Of a DNA stretch of 64,000 bases, positions 53,493 through 61,040 are shown one piece after another. The stretch is from Sphingobacterium sp. FBM7-1 (lineage in GTDB: Bacteria; Bacteroidota; Bacteroidia; Sphingobacteriales; Sphingobacteriaceae), in assembly GCF_020687765.1 (NCBI RefSeq), contig NZ_JAJEWJ010000003.1:248001-312000 (forward strand). The letters run 5' to 3'. A program made the translations under genes and the position numbers. The notes below the pieces were generated by a model. It saw nothing but the letters and a program-made list of their open reading frames with translations. It had not been told where the DNA came from and ran no database searches. Positions within the stretch are counted from its first letter, which is position 1; the number at the start of each line of letters is the position of its first letter.

Positions 53493-55586
53493 ATGAAAAC
53501 AATTATCGCAGAAAAACCAAGCGTAGCAAGGGAAATAGCCGGCTTGTTGGGTGCTTCCGAAAAAAAGGACGGTTATCTAATGGGCAATGGCTATTTCGTT
53601 ACGTGGGCATTCGGACACCTTATCGGTTTGGGAATGCCCGAAGATTATGGGATTTCGGGATTTGACAAGGCTTCCTTGCCGATACTCCCGAATCCGTTTA
53701 TTTTGACTGTTCGTAAGGTCAAAAAAGACAAAGGTTATACAGCCGATACTGGAGCATTAAAGCAACTGAAAGTCATCAAGGAGCTATTCCATAAAAGCAA
53801 CAGTATTATCGTAGCTACCGATGCAGGTCGTGAGGGTGAACTTATCTTTCGGTACATTTATGAATATCTGAAATGCCGTAAGCCCTTTCAGCGGCTTTGG
53901 ATAAGCTCGCTTACTGAAAAAGCAATCAAGCAAGGGTTTGACAGCCTGAAAGACGGTAAAGAATTTGACGGCTTATTTCAGGCTGCACAAGGCAGAAGCC
54001 GTGCCGATTGGCTCGTGGGCATCAACGCCACACAAGCGTTGAGCATAGCCGCAGGCAACGGTATTTATTCGCTGGGCAGAGTGCAAACGCCTACATTGGC
54101 TTTGATTTGCAAACGCTATTTGGACAACAAAAATTTCTCGGTCAAGAAATATTGGCAAATTCAGCTATTGCACCGCAAAGAGGATATTGATTTCAAAAGC
54201 ATATCCAAAAAGAAATGGGACGAACAAAAGCTCGCAGAAGATACATTGCGTTCCATTCAAAGACACGGTACTGCTACGGTGGCATCTGTGGAAAGCAAGA
54301 ATGTAACGGAACAACCGCCCTTGCTTTTTGACCTTACGGGCTTACAGAAAGAAGCCAATAAAAAGCTGAACCTATCCGCCGAACAAACGCTCAATATCGC
54401 TCAAAGTTTGTACGAAAAGAAATTTATTACCTACCCACGTACCGGAAGTAAATACATACCCGAAGATATGTGGACAGAAATCCCCAACCTTGTGAGAGCA
54501 TTGCAGGACAACGATAGTTTCAAGCAAGCCCTATCCAAATTGAAGTGGGGTCGGTTCAATAAGCGAATTGTAAACGATTTGCGTGTAACAGACCACCACG
54601 GATTGCTGATTACCGACAAGATACCGTCTGCCCTTAATGCGGACGAAACAAAAGTTTATAATATGATTGCCTTTCGACTGCTCGAAGCCATTTCACAAGC
54701 CTGTGTAAAAGAAGTAACCGATATAGCATTGGAAGTATCACACTACGATTTTACGCTGAAAGGCTGTAAGATATTAGAGGCTGGCTGGCGTTCCATAAAA
54801 GGCAATTTCTCGGACGAAGATACCGAACCAATACAGGATTTGCCTGAATTGAAAATGGGCGATGAGCTGAAAATTCAGGAAGCCTCCGTTTTAGAAAAGA
54901 AAACCAAGCCTCCTGTACTGTTTACCGAAGCCGGACTATTGTCGGCAATGGAAAATGCCGGAAAGGAAATCCAAAACGAGGACGAACGGAAAGCCCTGCA
55001 AAATATCGGTATCGGTACGCCTGCGACAAGAGCTGCGATAATCGAAACCCTATTTACTCGTAATTATATCCAACGGGAAAAGAAATCCTTAATCCCAACG
55101 GAGAAAGGATTGCAGGTATATGGATTGGTAAAAGAACGCAAAATTGCAGACGTGGCTATGACTGCCGAATGGGAATTGGCTTTACAGAAAATCGAGAATA
55201 ACGAGATTGATGCAAGGGTATTTCAAAGAGAAATGGAAACCTATGCTAAATCCATTACCGATGAACTATTACAAACTTCCATAGCCCAAAACAACCTGCC
55301 AAAATTGGTTTGCCCGAAATGCAAAAGCCAGCAACTTATTATCCGTGATAAGATTGTCAAATGCCCTGATGAACATTGTAATTGGGTACAGTTCCGTAAC
55401 GTGTGCGGAGTGCATATCAGCATAGCTGATATTACCAACCTTGTCAATAAGGGTAAAACTTCTCTGATTAAAGGAATGACAAGCAAAGCCGGAAAGAAAT
55501 TCGATGCTTATATCATACTGAAAGAGAATGCTGAAAGCTCCTTTGAATTTGAGAAGAAGAAAAGCAATAAACGCAATGGAAAATAA
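53493..55586 (+). CDS. topB: DNA topoisomerase III, mobile-element type
   Basis: A 697-residue type IA topoisomerase that relaxes or decatenates DNA, here probably during element transfer. Toprim motif IVATDAGREGELIFRYIYEY, active Tyr in FITYPRTGSKYIPED, and a C-terminal zinc-finger-like CPKC-x12-CPDEHC region are present. It starts 2 bp after the DUF3945 gene and overlaps the ORF6N gene by 11 bp. Confidence 0.95.
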   Translation: MKTIIAEKPSVAREIAGLLGASEKKDGYLMGNGYFVTWAFGHLIGLGMPEDYGISGFDKASLPILPNPFILTVRKVKKDKGYTADTGALKQLKVIKELFHKSNSIIVATDAGREGELIFRYIYEYLKCRKPFQRLWISSLTEKAIKQGFDSLKDGKEFDGLFQAAQGRSRADWLVGINATQALSIAAGNGIYSLGRVQTPTLALICKRYLDNKNFSVKKYWQIQLLHRKEDIDFKSISKKKWDEQKLAEDTLRSIQRHGTATVASVESKNVTEQPPLLFDLTGLQKEANKKLNLSAEQTLNIAQSLYEKKFITYPRTGSKYIPEDMWTEIPNLVRALQDNDSFKQALSKLKWGRFNKRIVNDLRVTDHHGLLITDKIPSALNADETKVYNMIAFRLLEAISQACVKEVTDIALEVSHYDFTLKGCKILEAGWRSIKGNFSDEDTEPIQDLPELKMGDELKIQEASVLEKKTKPPVLFTEAGLLSAMENAGKEIQNEDERKALQNIGIGTPATRAAIIETLFTRNYIQREKKSLIPTEKGLQVYGLVKERKIADVAMTAEWELALQKIENNEIDARVFQREMETYAKSITDELLQTSIAQNNLPKLVCPKCKSQQLIIRDKIVKCPDEHCNWVQFRNVCGVHISIADITNLVNKGKTSLIKGMTSKAGKKFDAYIILKENAESSFEFEKKKSNKRNGK

Positions 55587-56457
55587 ACCTACTATTGTAC
55601 CCAAAGAAATCAGAAATCTGATTTATACCATACGAGGCAAACAGGTTATGTTAGACAGTGACCTTGCTACGTTATACCACGTTGAAACCAAAATTCTGAA
55701 CAAAGCCGTAAAACGGAATATTGAGCGGTTTCCCGATAAATTCTGCTTTCAACTGACCGATGAGGAAAGCGATTTTTTGAGGTTCCAAATTGGAACCTCA
55801 AACGTAGGGCGAGGCGGAAGACGTTATCTGCCCTACGTTTTTACCGAACAAGGAATAGCGATGCTATCGGCTGTACTTCGTTCAGATGTCGCTGTTAGGG
55901 TTAGTATCGAGATAATGGACGCATTTGTAGAAATGCGGAGAATGCTAATCAGTAATGCCTCTCTGTTTCATAGGCTGGATAAGATTGAGATAAGGCAATT
56001 AGAAACCGACCAAAAGATTGAGGAAATCTTTAAGGCTTTGGAAAGCGATAAGCTCCACAGCGAAAAGGGTATCTTCTACAACGGACAAATTTTTGATGCC
56101 TATACTTTTGTTTCCGATATTATCCGAAGTGCCGAAAGCTCCATTATCCTGCTGGACAATTATGCTGATGATACGGTGCTGACCTTGCTGGGCAAACGTA
56201 AGGATAATGTAACTGCAAAAATCTACACCAAAGCTATCAGCAATCAGCTACTGCTGGACTTGCAACGCTACAACAGCCAATATCCCCCGATTGAAATTGA
56301 AACTTTTCCCGATGCCCACGACCGATTTTTGATAATCGACCGAACGGAATTGTACCATATCGGGGCTTCGCTTAAAGATTTGGGTAAAAAATGGTTTGCC
56401 TTTTCCCGAATGGATATAGAAATCGGCAGAATGCTCCAACTCCTCAATAACAATTAA
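55576..56457 (+). CDS. ORF6N-domain protein with a C-terminal PLD-like domain
   Basis: A 293-residue protein starting at ATG 55576, inside the topB end. Residues 8-120 are an ORF6N DNA-binding domain (MLDSDLATLYHVETKILNKA; RRYLPYVFTEQGIAMLSAVL). Residues 165-290 look like half of a phospholipase D-type fold: IIRSAESSIILLDNYADDTV and a motif DAHDRFLIIDRTELYHIGAS in which the HxK of active PLD enzymes reads H-D-R. Known as a common gene in Bacteroidota elements. Function unknown, possibly a phage-like regulator. Confidence 0.85.
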   Translation: MENKPTIVPKEIRNLIYTIRGKQVMLDSDLATLYHVETKILNKAVKRNIERFPDKFCFQLTDEESDFLRFQIGTSNVGRGGRRYLPYVFTEQGIAMLSAVLRSDVAVRVSIEIMDAFVEMRRMLISNASLFHRLDKIEIRQLETDQKIEEIFKALESDKLHSEKGIFYNGQIFDAYTFVSDIIRSAESSIILLDNYADDTVLTLLGKRKDNVTAKIYTKAISNQLLLDLQRYNSQYPPIEIETFPDAHDRFLIIDRTELYHIGASLKDLGKKWFAFSRMDIEIGRMLQLLNNN

Positions 56458-56486
56458 GCCTCTGAATTTTCAGAGGCTTTTCTTTT
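56456..56486 (+). terminator. Terminator between ORF6N and ACR3 genes
   Basis: An inverted repeat AAGCCTCTGA/TCAGAGGCTT (56456-56465, 56470-56479) with a 4-nt loop, followed by TTCTTTTAG. It overlaps the ORF6N stop and also lies just beyond the end of the convergent ACR3 gene, so it may serve both. Confidence 0.75.
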
Positions 56487-56491
56487 AGTCT

Positions 56492-57520
56492 TTAGTAATA
56501 TTTCTTCTTTAACCACAAACTTGCTCTTACCAACAGTATCAATACAGGAACTTCAACCAATGGTCCGATAACGCCCACAAATGCTTGTGGCGAATGAATA
56601 CCGAAAACAGCTATTGCTACGGCTATTGCCAATTCAAAATTGTTTCCTGTGGCTGTAAATGCGATTGATAAGTTTTTGTCGTAAGGGACGTTCAATGATT
56701 TACTTATAAAGAAGCTCACGAAAAACATCAGTACAAAATATATGATTAGCGGTATTGCTATCTTTATCACATCCATTGGCAACTCCAATATCTTGTCGCC
56801 TTTCAGACTGAACATCAGCACAATGGTAAACAATAAAGCATACAAAGTAATGGGCGATATTTTGGGTACGAATGTTCTGTTATACCATTCTATGCCTTTT
56901 GATTTTATAAGAACGTATCGGCTCACGAAACCTGCCAAAAAAGGAATTCCTAAATATATCAAAACGCTTTCGGTTACATCTTTCATCGAAACGCTTACAT
57001 TAAAATTGGCTAATCCTAATTTATTTGGTAATACGTTGATGAAAAGCCAAACCAAAAAACTATAACTCAATATCTGAAAAATACTGTTTAACGCTACCAA
57101 TAATGCCGTATATTCTCTGTTGGCTTTTGCCAAATCACTCCATACGATAACCATTGCGATACATCTTGCCAATCCTATCAAAATCAACCCTGCCATATAA
57201 TCGGGTTCGTTCCTTAAAAACAGAACGGCTAACCCGAACATCAGCACTGTACCAATTACCCAATTCAACAATAAGGATATTCCGATTACCTTTTTATCCT
57301 TAAATGCTTTGGGCAGTAGCGAATAATCAACTTTTGCCAATGGCGGATACATCATTAAAATCAGTCCGATTGCCAACGGAATATTGGTAGTACCTATGGA
57401 CAAGCTGTCTGTTACATTGGAAATATTGGGGAAGAAATAGCCCAAGCCCACACCTAACGCCATTGCAAGGAATATCCATAAGGTAAGATAGCGGTCAAGA
57501 AATTTTAATTTTGGTTGCAT
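56492..57520 (-). CDS. acr3: ACR3 family arsenite efflux permease
   Basis: A 342-residue membrane protein with about ten helices. The conserved Cys of TM4 (C120 in [20 protein letters not shown]) and the later [18 protein letters not shown] segment with its essential Glu identify ACR3, which exports arsenite using the proton gradient. It starts 3 bp after the arsC-like gene. Last gene of the leftward ars cassette. Confidence 0.94.
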   Translation of the reverse strand: MQPKLKFLDRYLTLWIFLAMALGVGLGYFFPNISNVTDSLSIGTTNIPLAIGLILMMYPPLAKVDYSLLPKAFKDKKVIGISLLLNWVIGTVLMFGLAVLFLRNEPDYMAGLILIGLARCIAMVIVWSDLAKANREYTALLVALNSIFQILSYSFLVWLFINVLPNKLGLANFNVSVSMKDVTESVLIYLGIPFLAGFVSRYVLIKSKGIEWYNRTFVPKISPITLYALLFTIVLMFSLKGDKILELPMDVIKIAIPLIIYFVLMFFVSFFISKSLNVPYDKNLSIAFTATGNNFELAIAVAIAVFGIHSPQAFVGVIGPLVEVPVLILLVRASLWLKKKYY

Positions 57521-57523
57521 CGG

Positions 57524-58150
57524 TTATTTTTTAATCATTGAAAAAACATAGAACATTTCGGTAGCTATCTGCAAACTTCTTTCTGCATATACCTTTGATT
57601 GCTCTGTTGTGCCGTCTGAAATTTTCGGGTCTTCAAATGTGATAGGTATTCTTTTTTCCGCTCCTGCTATAAAAGGGCATCCACCGTCTGCCTGCGAACA
57701 GGTCATAATAGCTATGAACTCTGATACAGGATTGAATGGGCTATCATATTTTTTAGAAAAACCGATTACAGGCAAAGCATTATCATCATACTTTATGGCA
57801 TATATAGGGTTATTGCTTTCGGAAATTTTGAAAATATTAAACCCTTGATTTGATAGTGTTTCTGCTACTTTAGGAAATAAAGCTGTTTCTTCCGTGCCAC
57901 CCGAATAACAATGTATATTCGGAATATTAAAGTATGCAATTGCTACCTGTGCCCATATTTGGGCTAAATGGCTTCTTCGGGAGTTATGTGTACAAATAAA
58001 GTTAATCTGTACTGATTGTTGGTTAGCGACTTTGGTTTGAATAAAGTCGACCAAAGGCTGAAGTATCTCTTTTCTTTTATATGAAATATCCTTTGGCTCC
58101 AAAGCGTTAATAACACTTTGTATCTCTAAATAAATACTGTTTTTGCTCAT
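57524..58150 (-). CDS. ArsC-like low-molecular-weight phosphatase family protein
   Basis: A 208-residue protein with the P-loop NFICTHNSRRSHLAQ (C53, CX5RS), a second Cys pair in MTCSQADGGCPF and EDP in the C-terminal third, as in thioredoxin-coupled ArsC arsenate reductases and the Bacteroidota protein-tyrosine-phosphatase-like members. About 40 residues longer at the N terminus than ArsC of Staphylococcus. It reduces arsenate to arsenite for export by the adjacent ACR3. Confidence 0.88.
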   Translation of the reverse strand: MSKNSIYLEIQSVINALEPKDISYKRKEILQPLVDFIQTKVANQQSVQINFICTHNSRRSHLAQIWAQVAIAYFNIPNIHCYSGGTEETALFPKVAETLSNQGFNIFKISESNNPIYAIKYDDNALPVIGFSKKYDSPFNPVSEFIAIMTCSQADGGCPFIAGAEKRIPITFEDPKISDGTTEQSKVYAERSLQIATEMFYVFSMIKK

Positions 58151-58158
58151 TTTGTTTA

Positions 58159-58932
58159 TTATTTAAGATGTATGGAAAGACCAGACTTACCATTAATTAA
58201 ATGCTTCTTTAGTTGCTGTTCATCATTATAATCTCCACTGTTTTGGTATCTATATGGTAATACAGGTGTATTTTCCAAGGTTGCGAGCGTATGTTCAAAA
58301 GCCGTAACTTCCTTATTAAATCGTTCCTCTGTTAAACCATGAACCTGATAGATTATATGTGGTGGGAGTACACTAATTCCGAGATACCATAACATACCAT
58401 GATGTATAGGGAACAATAAATCATCAATATGCCCATTTATTCCCGTTTCTTGATACTGGGGTTCTCTACCACCGATGGTTATGGACAACATGGCTTTTTT
58501 TCCTTTAAGTGTACCATCCCCATAGCGATTTCCCCAATGCTTCCCCCCATATTTCCCTGTTCCATAAGCAAATCCACAGGCATAAACCCTGTCAATCCAT
58601 CCTTTAAGAATTGCTGGCATTCCGAACCACCAAAAGGGGAATTGGAATATTATAATGTCAGCCCAAAGTAGCTTTTCCTGTTCTTCCGCAATATCCGGTG
58701 ATTGCGTACCACCTTGAAATGCTTCAAGCGAGTTAGTCATATAAGAAAGTCGCTCACCATGAGTATAATTTTGAAAATCGTTACTATCAGCAACTGCTTT
58801 CCATTTCATATCATACAAATCGGAGACAATAACATCATGTCCTAAACCTTGTAGGTAGCTGATTGCTATATTTTTAAGCTCCGCATTTAAGGACTTCGGT
58901 TCAGGATGTGCATAGACGATAAAAACATTCAT
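58159..58932 (-). CDS. NAD(P)H-dependent oxidoreductase (NQO1/MdaB-type flavodoxin fold)
   Basis: A 257-residue cytosolic flavoprotein. IVYAHPEPKSLNAELKNIAI, ADIIIFQFPFWWFGMPAILK and GWIDRVYACGFAYG match the flavodoxin_2/NQO1 family that reduces quinones by two electrons. Found in several Bacteroidota ars cassettes; it may lower arsenic-induced oxidative stress, distinct from ArsH. It lies 8 bp upstream of the arsC-like gene and 17 bp after DUF6428. Confidence 0.88.
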   Translation of the reverse strand: MNVFIVYAHPEPKSLNAELKNIAISYLQGLGHDVIVSDLYDMKWKAVADSNDFQNYTHGERLSYMTNSLEAFQGGTQSPDIAEEQEKLLWADIIIFQFPFWWFGMPAILKGWIDRVYACGFAYGTGKYGGKHWGNRYGDGTLKGKKAMLSITIGGREPQYQETGINGHIDDLLFPIHHGMLWYLGISVLPPHIIYQVHGLTEERFNKEVTAFEHTLATLENTPVLPYRYQNSGDYNDEQQLKKHLINGKSGLSIHLK

Positions 58933-58949
58933 ATTCGGAATTTAAGATA

Positions 58950-59417
58950 TTAACAACCACCACTATTTGGAGAGCAACAAGAAGAAGTTTGCGTTCCACT
59001 CACATTGACTTTCTGCTTTTGTACAGGGACACCGCAAGCATCCTGAGCCAAACATGCCGTGGTTTTATTGCTTAACACGAATGTTTTTCCATTAAAATCC
59101 AAGTCGTATTTTCCTATTGTTTCCGATTGATATTCTACCTCTATTTCGGCATCTTCAATACCTAATTTCTCTTCGGATAGTTTGATGATGTTTAACAGCT
59201 TAGTTGGTTTTAATCTGTGTTCAAAATCATTGGCATTCCATAATTGGAAGTTGACTACTTGCTCGTTTCTAATTGTTCCGCCACAATCAATAAAGTGTTT
59301 GGTAATTACACCTACTTCTGTAACGTGGAAGTGTTCAGGAACAAAAGTTCCATTTTCTAATTGAAATTCAACATTGTCTAATGTTGGTAAGATGTTTTTG
59401 ATTTCTGATAGTTTCAT
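58950..59417 (-). CDS. DUF6428 family protein with Cys-rich C terminus
   Basis: A 155-residue protein. FQLENGTFVPEHFHVTEVGV and CGGTIRNEQVVNFQLWNAND match DUF6428, a family common in Bacteroidota arsenic cassettes. Cysteines at the end (CLAQDACGVPVQ and the final CCSPNSGGC) may bind arsenite or another metal. It is the first gene of the four-gene leftward operon ending with acr3; a perfect ATCGTAATATTACGAT palindrome lies 29 bp before its start. Confidence 0.8.
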   Translation of the reverse strand: MKLSEIKNILPTLDNVEFQLENGTFVPEHFHVTEVGVITKHFIDCGGTIRNEQVVNFQLWNANDFEHRLKPTKLLNIIKLSEEKLGIEDAEIEVEYQSETIGKYDLDFNGKTFVLSNKTTACLAQDACGVPVQKQKVNVSGTQTSSCCSPNSGGC

Positions 59418-59445
59418 TGTTTTTATATTTATTATTGTATATTGT

Positions 59446-59461
59446 ATCGTAATATTACGAT
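59446..59461 (-). promoter_or_regulatory. ArsR-type operator before the DUF6428-acr3 operon
   Basis: ATCGTAATATTACGAT, a perfect 16-bp palindrome 29 bp before the DUF6428 start. The same core (ATCGnAATATTnCGAT) lies before arsR at 60391, so ArsR probably represses both. Confidence 0.75.
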
Positions 59462-59478
59462 TGTTTTGAGCAAAAAAA

Positions 59479-60045
59479 TTAGCAACATTTAAGTTTCAAC
59501 TTATTGAAATAGAAGTTGAATTTTGGAAAGTAAACCAAGATATGTAACAGGCTTATTAAAACCGCTCCGAACAACAGGTTTACAGCTATGGCTCTAAAGG
59601 TATGAAAGCTCTCTACCTGCTGAAAGTTGTTGGCTAATGTAATTCCATTACTGTCAAGGTTTATTTTAACCACTAAGAATACTGCTATACTTGCGAAATG
59701 AAAACCGTTTACCAATAGGTGTATAATATATTCCCAACGTGGTAAGCCTCCCATAAATGAACGGCTGTCTTTCTCTACATAAGCATCAATAACCAATGTG
59801 ATAATATCGGCGACTACCAGTGCAATACCCAATAAAAACCACCTGTTATCTTCTATGTTTATAAACAGTGCTATGAGAATGCCTGTAAACAGAACGGCTC
59901 TGACGGTATGCGTAAGATGTTCAAATTTGCTTTCCTTATGCTCATACAAACGGTATTTGTATAAATGTAGAAATACACCGTCAAACAATGCCAATAATGA
60001 ATAGGCTATGAGTAATACTATTGAAATTATAAAAGCTATTTCCAT
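59479..60045 (-). CDS. Unrecognised membrane protein ending in Cys-Cys
   Basis: A 188-residue protein with about five transmembrane segments (4-25, 48-63, 70-88, 105-124, 150-172), a His-rich inner loop (EHKESKFEHLTHTV) and a tail KLKLKCC. No family recognised. It starts 4 bp after the arsR stop and so is cotranscribed with arsR. The vicinal cysteines at its end suggest binding of arsenite or another thiophilic metal, which is inference. Confidence 0.65.
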   Translation of the reverse strand: MEIAFIISIVLLIAYSLLALFDGVFLHLYKYRLYEHKESKFEHLTHTVRAVLFTGILIALFINIEDNRWFLLGIALVVADIITLVIDAYVEKDSRSFMGGLPRWEYIIHLLVNGFHFASIAVFLVVKINLDSNGITLANNFQQVESFHTFRAIAVNLLFGAVLISLLHILVYFPKFNFYFNKLKLKCC

Positions 60046-60049
60046 ACGA

Positions 60050-60376
60050 TTAACAACATTTTTGATTGGTTACAGTAAAGATAATTCTTGAAAAATACTC
60101 TTTCAAGACATTAAAAGTCGTTTCATTAATACAGTAACAAATAGAATTACCCTCAATCTCTCCCTTTATCAACCCTGCATTTTTCAATTCTTTTAAATGC
60201 TGTGAAATAGTAGATTGCGCCAATGGTAATTCATCCACTATATCATTACATATACACGCATTTACTTTTAATAGATATTCTATAATAGCAATTCTTGCAG
60301 GATGCCCCAACGCTTTTGCGACTATCGCAATTTGGTTTTGTTCTTCTGTGAAATGGTCTGTTTTGCTTGCGCCCAT
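60050..60376 (-). CDS. arsR: ArsR family repressor
   Basis: A 108-residue winged-HTH repressor: [35 protein letters not shown]. Cysteines at 41 and 43 (ACICND), 80 and 82 and the final CC could form the arsenite sensor; their positions differ from E. coli ArsR (ELCVCDL has Cys 32/34-type spacing, and the ACICND motif resembles it). It is first of a two-gene unit with the membrane protein and carries a near-perfect palindrome just before its start. Confidence 0.92.
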   Translation of the reverse strand: MGASKTDHFTEEQNQIAIVAKALGHPARIAIIEYLLKVNACICNDIVDELPLAQSTISQHLKELKNAGLIKGEIEGNSICYCINETTFNVLKEYFSRIIFTVTNQKCC

Positions 60377-60390
60377 TATTCCGTTATTTA

Positions 60391-60410
60391 ATATCGCAAT
60401 ATTACGATAT
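60391..60410 (-). promoter_or_regulatory. ArsR-type operator before arsR
   Basis: ATATCGCAATATTACGATAT, a 20-bp inverted repeat with one mismatched pair, beginning 15 bp before the arsR start codon. It shares ATCGnAATATTnCGAT with the site at 59446. Confidence 0.75.
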
Positions 60411-60602
60411 AGATTTTAATCCCACAAGAAATTTTTAAAAAACAACTGTTCATACTTTATTTTTTTTCAAATCTTCACTTCAATTACCTCTCACAAATAG
60501 CCAAATCCCGCCACTCAACGTCAAACCCTGCCACATCTGCAAAGGCTCTTATCTACCGCTATAATTTTAGGCTTTCAGTAAAATTCTAAACAAAATTATA
60601 GT

Positions 60603-61040
60603 ATGAATACACAGCAAAAAGACCTATCTTATTTCAGATTACGGTTGCAGGAACTACTAAACAGTAGCTTTCCCGAAAAGGCACACGACCAAAAATTTAT
60701 TGAGCAACGTTCCTCGTGGGCTGCCAATGCCTATGAGGGAGCATTCCGATCCGGCAACGCTATTGAGCAATGTGATGAAATAGCCAATTACATCCTCTTT
60801 GAAGGTCTGCATTTCTCCAAGTTCGATACCATTTTTCAAGTGGTGTGCAATGAGTTTGATACCCTGATGGCAGACGAAGAACTGCGACCGTTCGCCCTTA
60901 AAATGTTCCCTGTCTGTGCCCCTGTTTTTGCAAGATATGAGCTAACCGATGATTTTGCCTACGGTTATGAGTTTGACCTGCTCTACACCGAGCTGACCGG
61001 AGCAATCGCAATATGGATAGAGGAAAATGGGTTTCAGTAA
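60603..61040 (+). CDS. DUF1896 mobile-element protein
   Basis: A 145-residue protein; FRLRLQELLNSSFPEKAHDQ, RSSWAANAYEGAFRSGNAIE and YELTDDFAYGYEFDLLYTEL match DUF1896 (PF08989), a small helical family that always travels with Bacteroidota conjugative elements just before the large methylase-helicase. It overlaps that gene by 14 bp, so they are translationally linked. A 9-bp inverted repeat (TATAATTTT/AAAATTATA) lies in its leader at 60560-60600. Confidence 0.85.
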   Translation: MNTQQKDLSYFRLRLQELLNSSFPEKAHDQKFIEQRSSWAANAYEGAFRSGNAIEQCDEIANYILFEGLHFSKFDTIFQVVCNEFDTLMADEELRPFALKMFPVCAPVFARYELTDDFAYGYEFDLLYTELTGAIAIWIEENGFQ

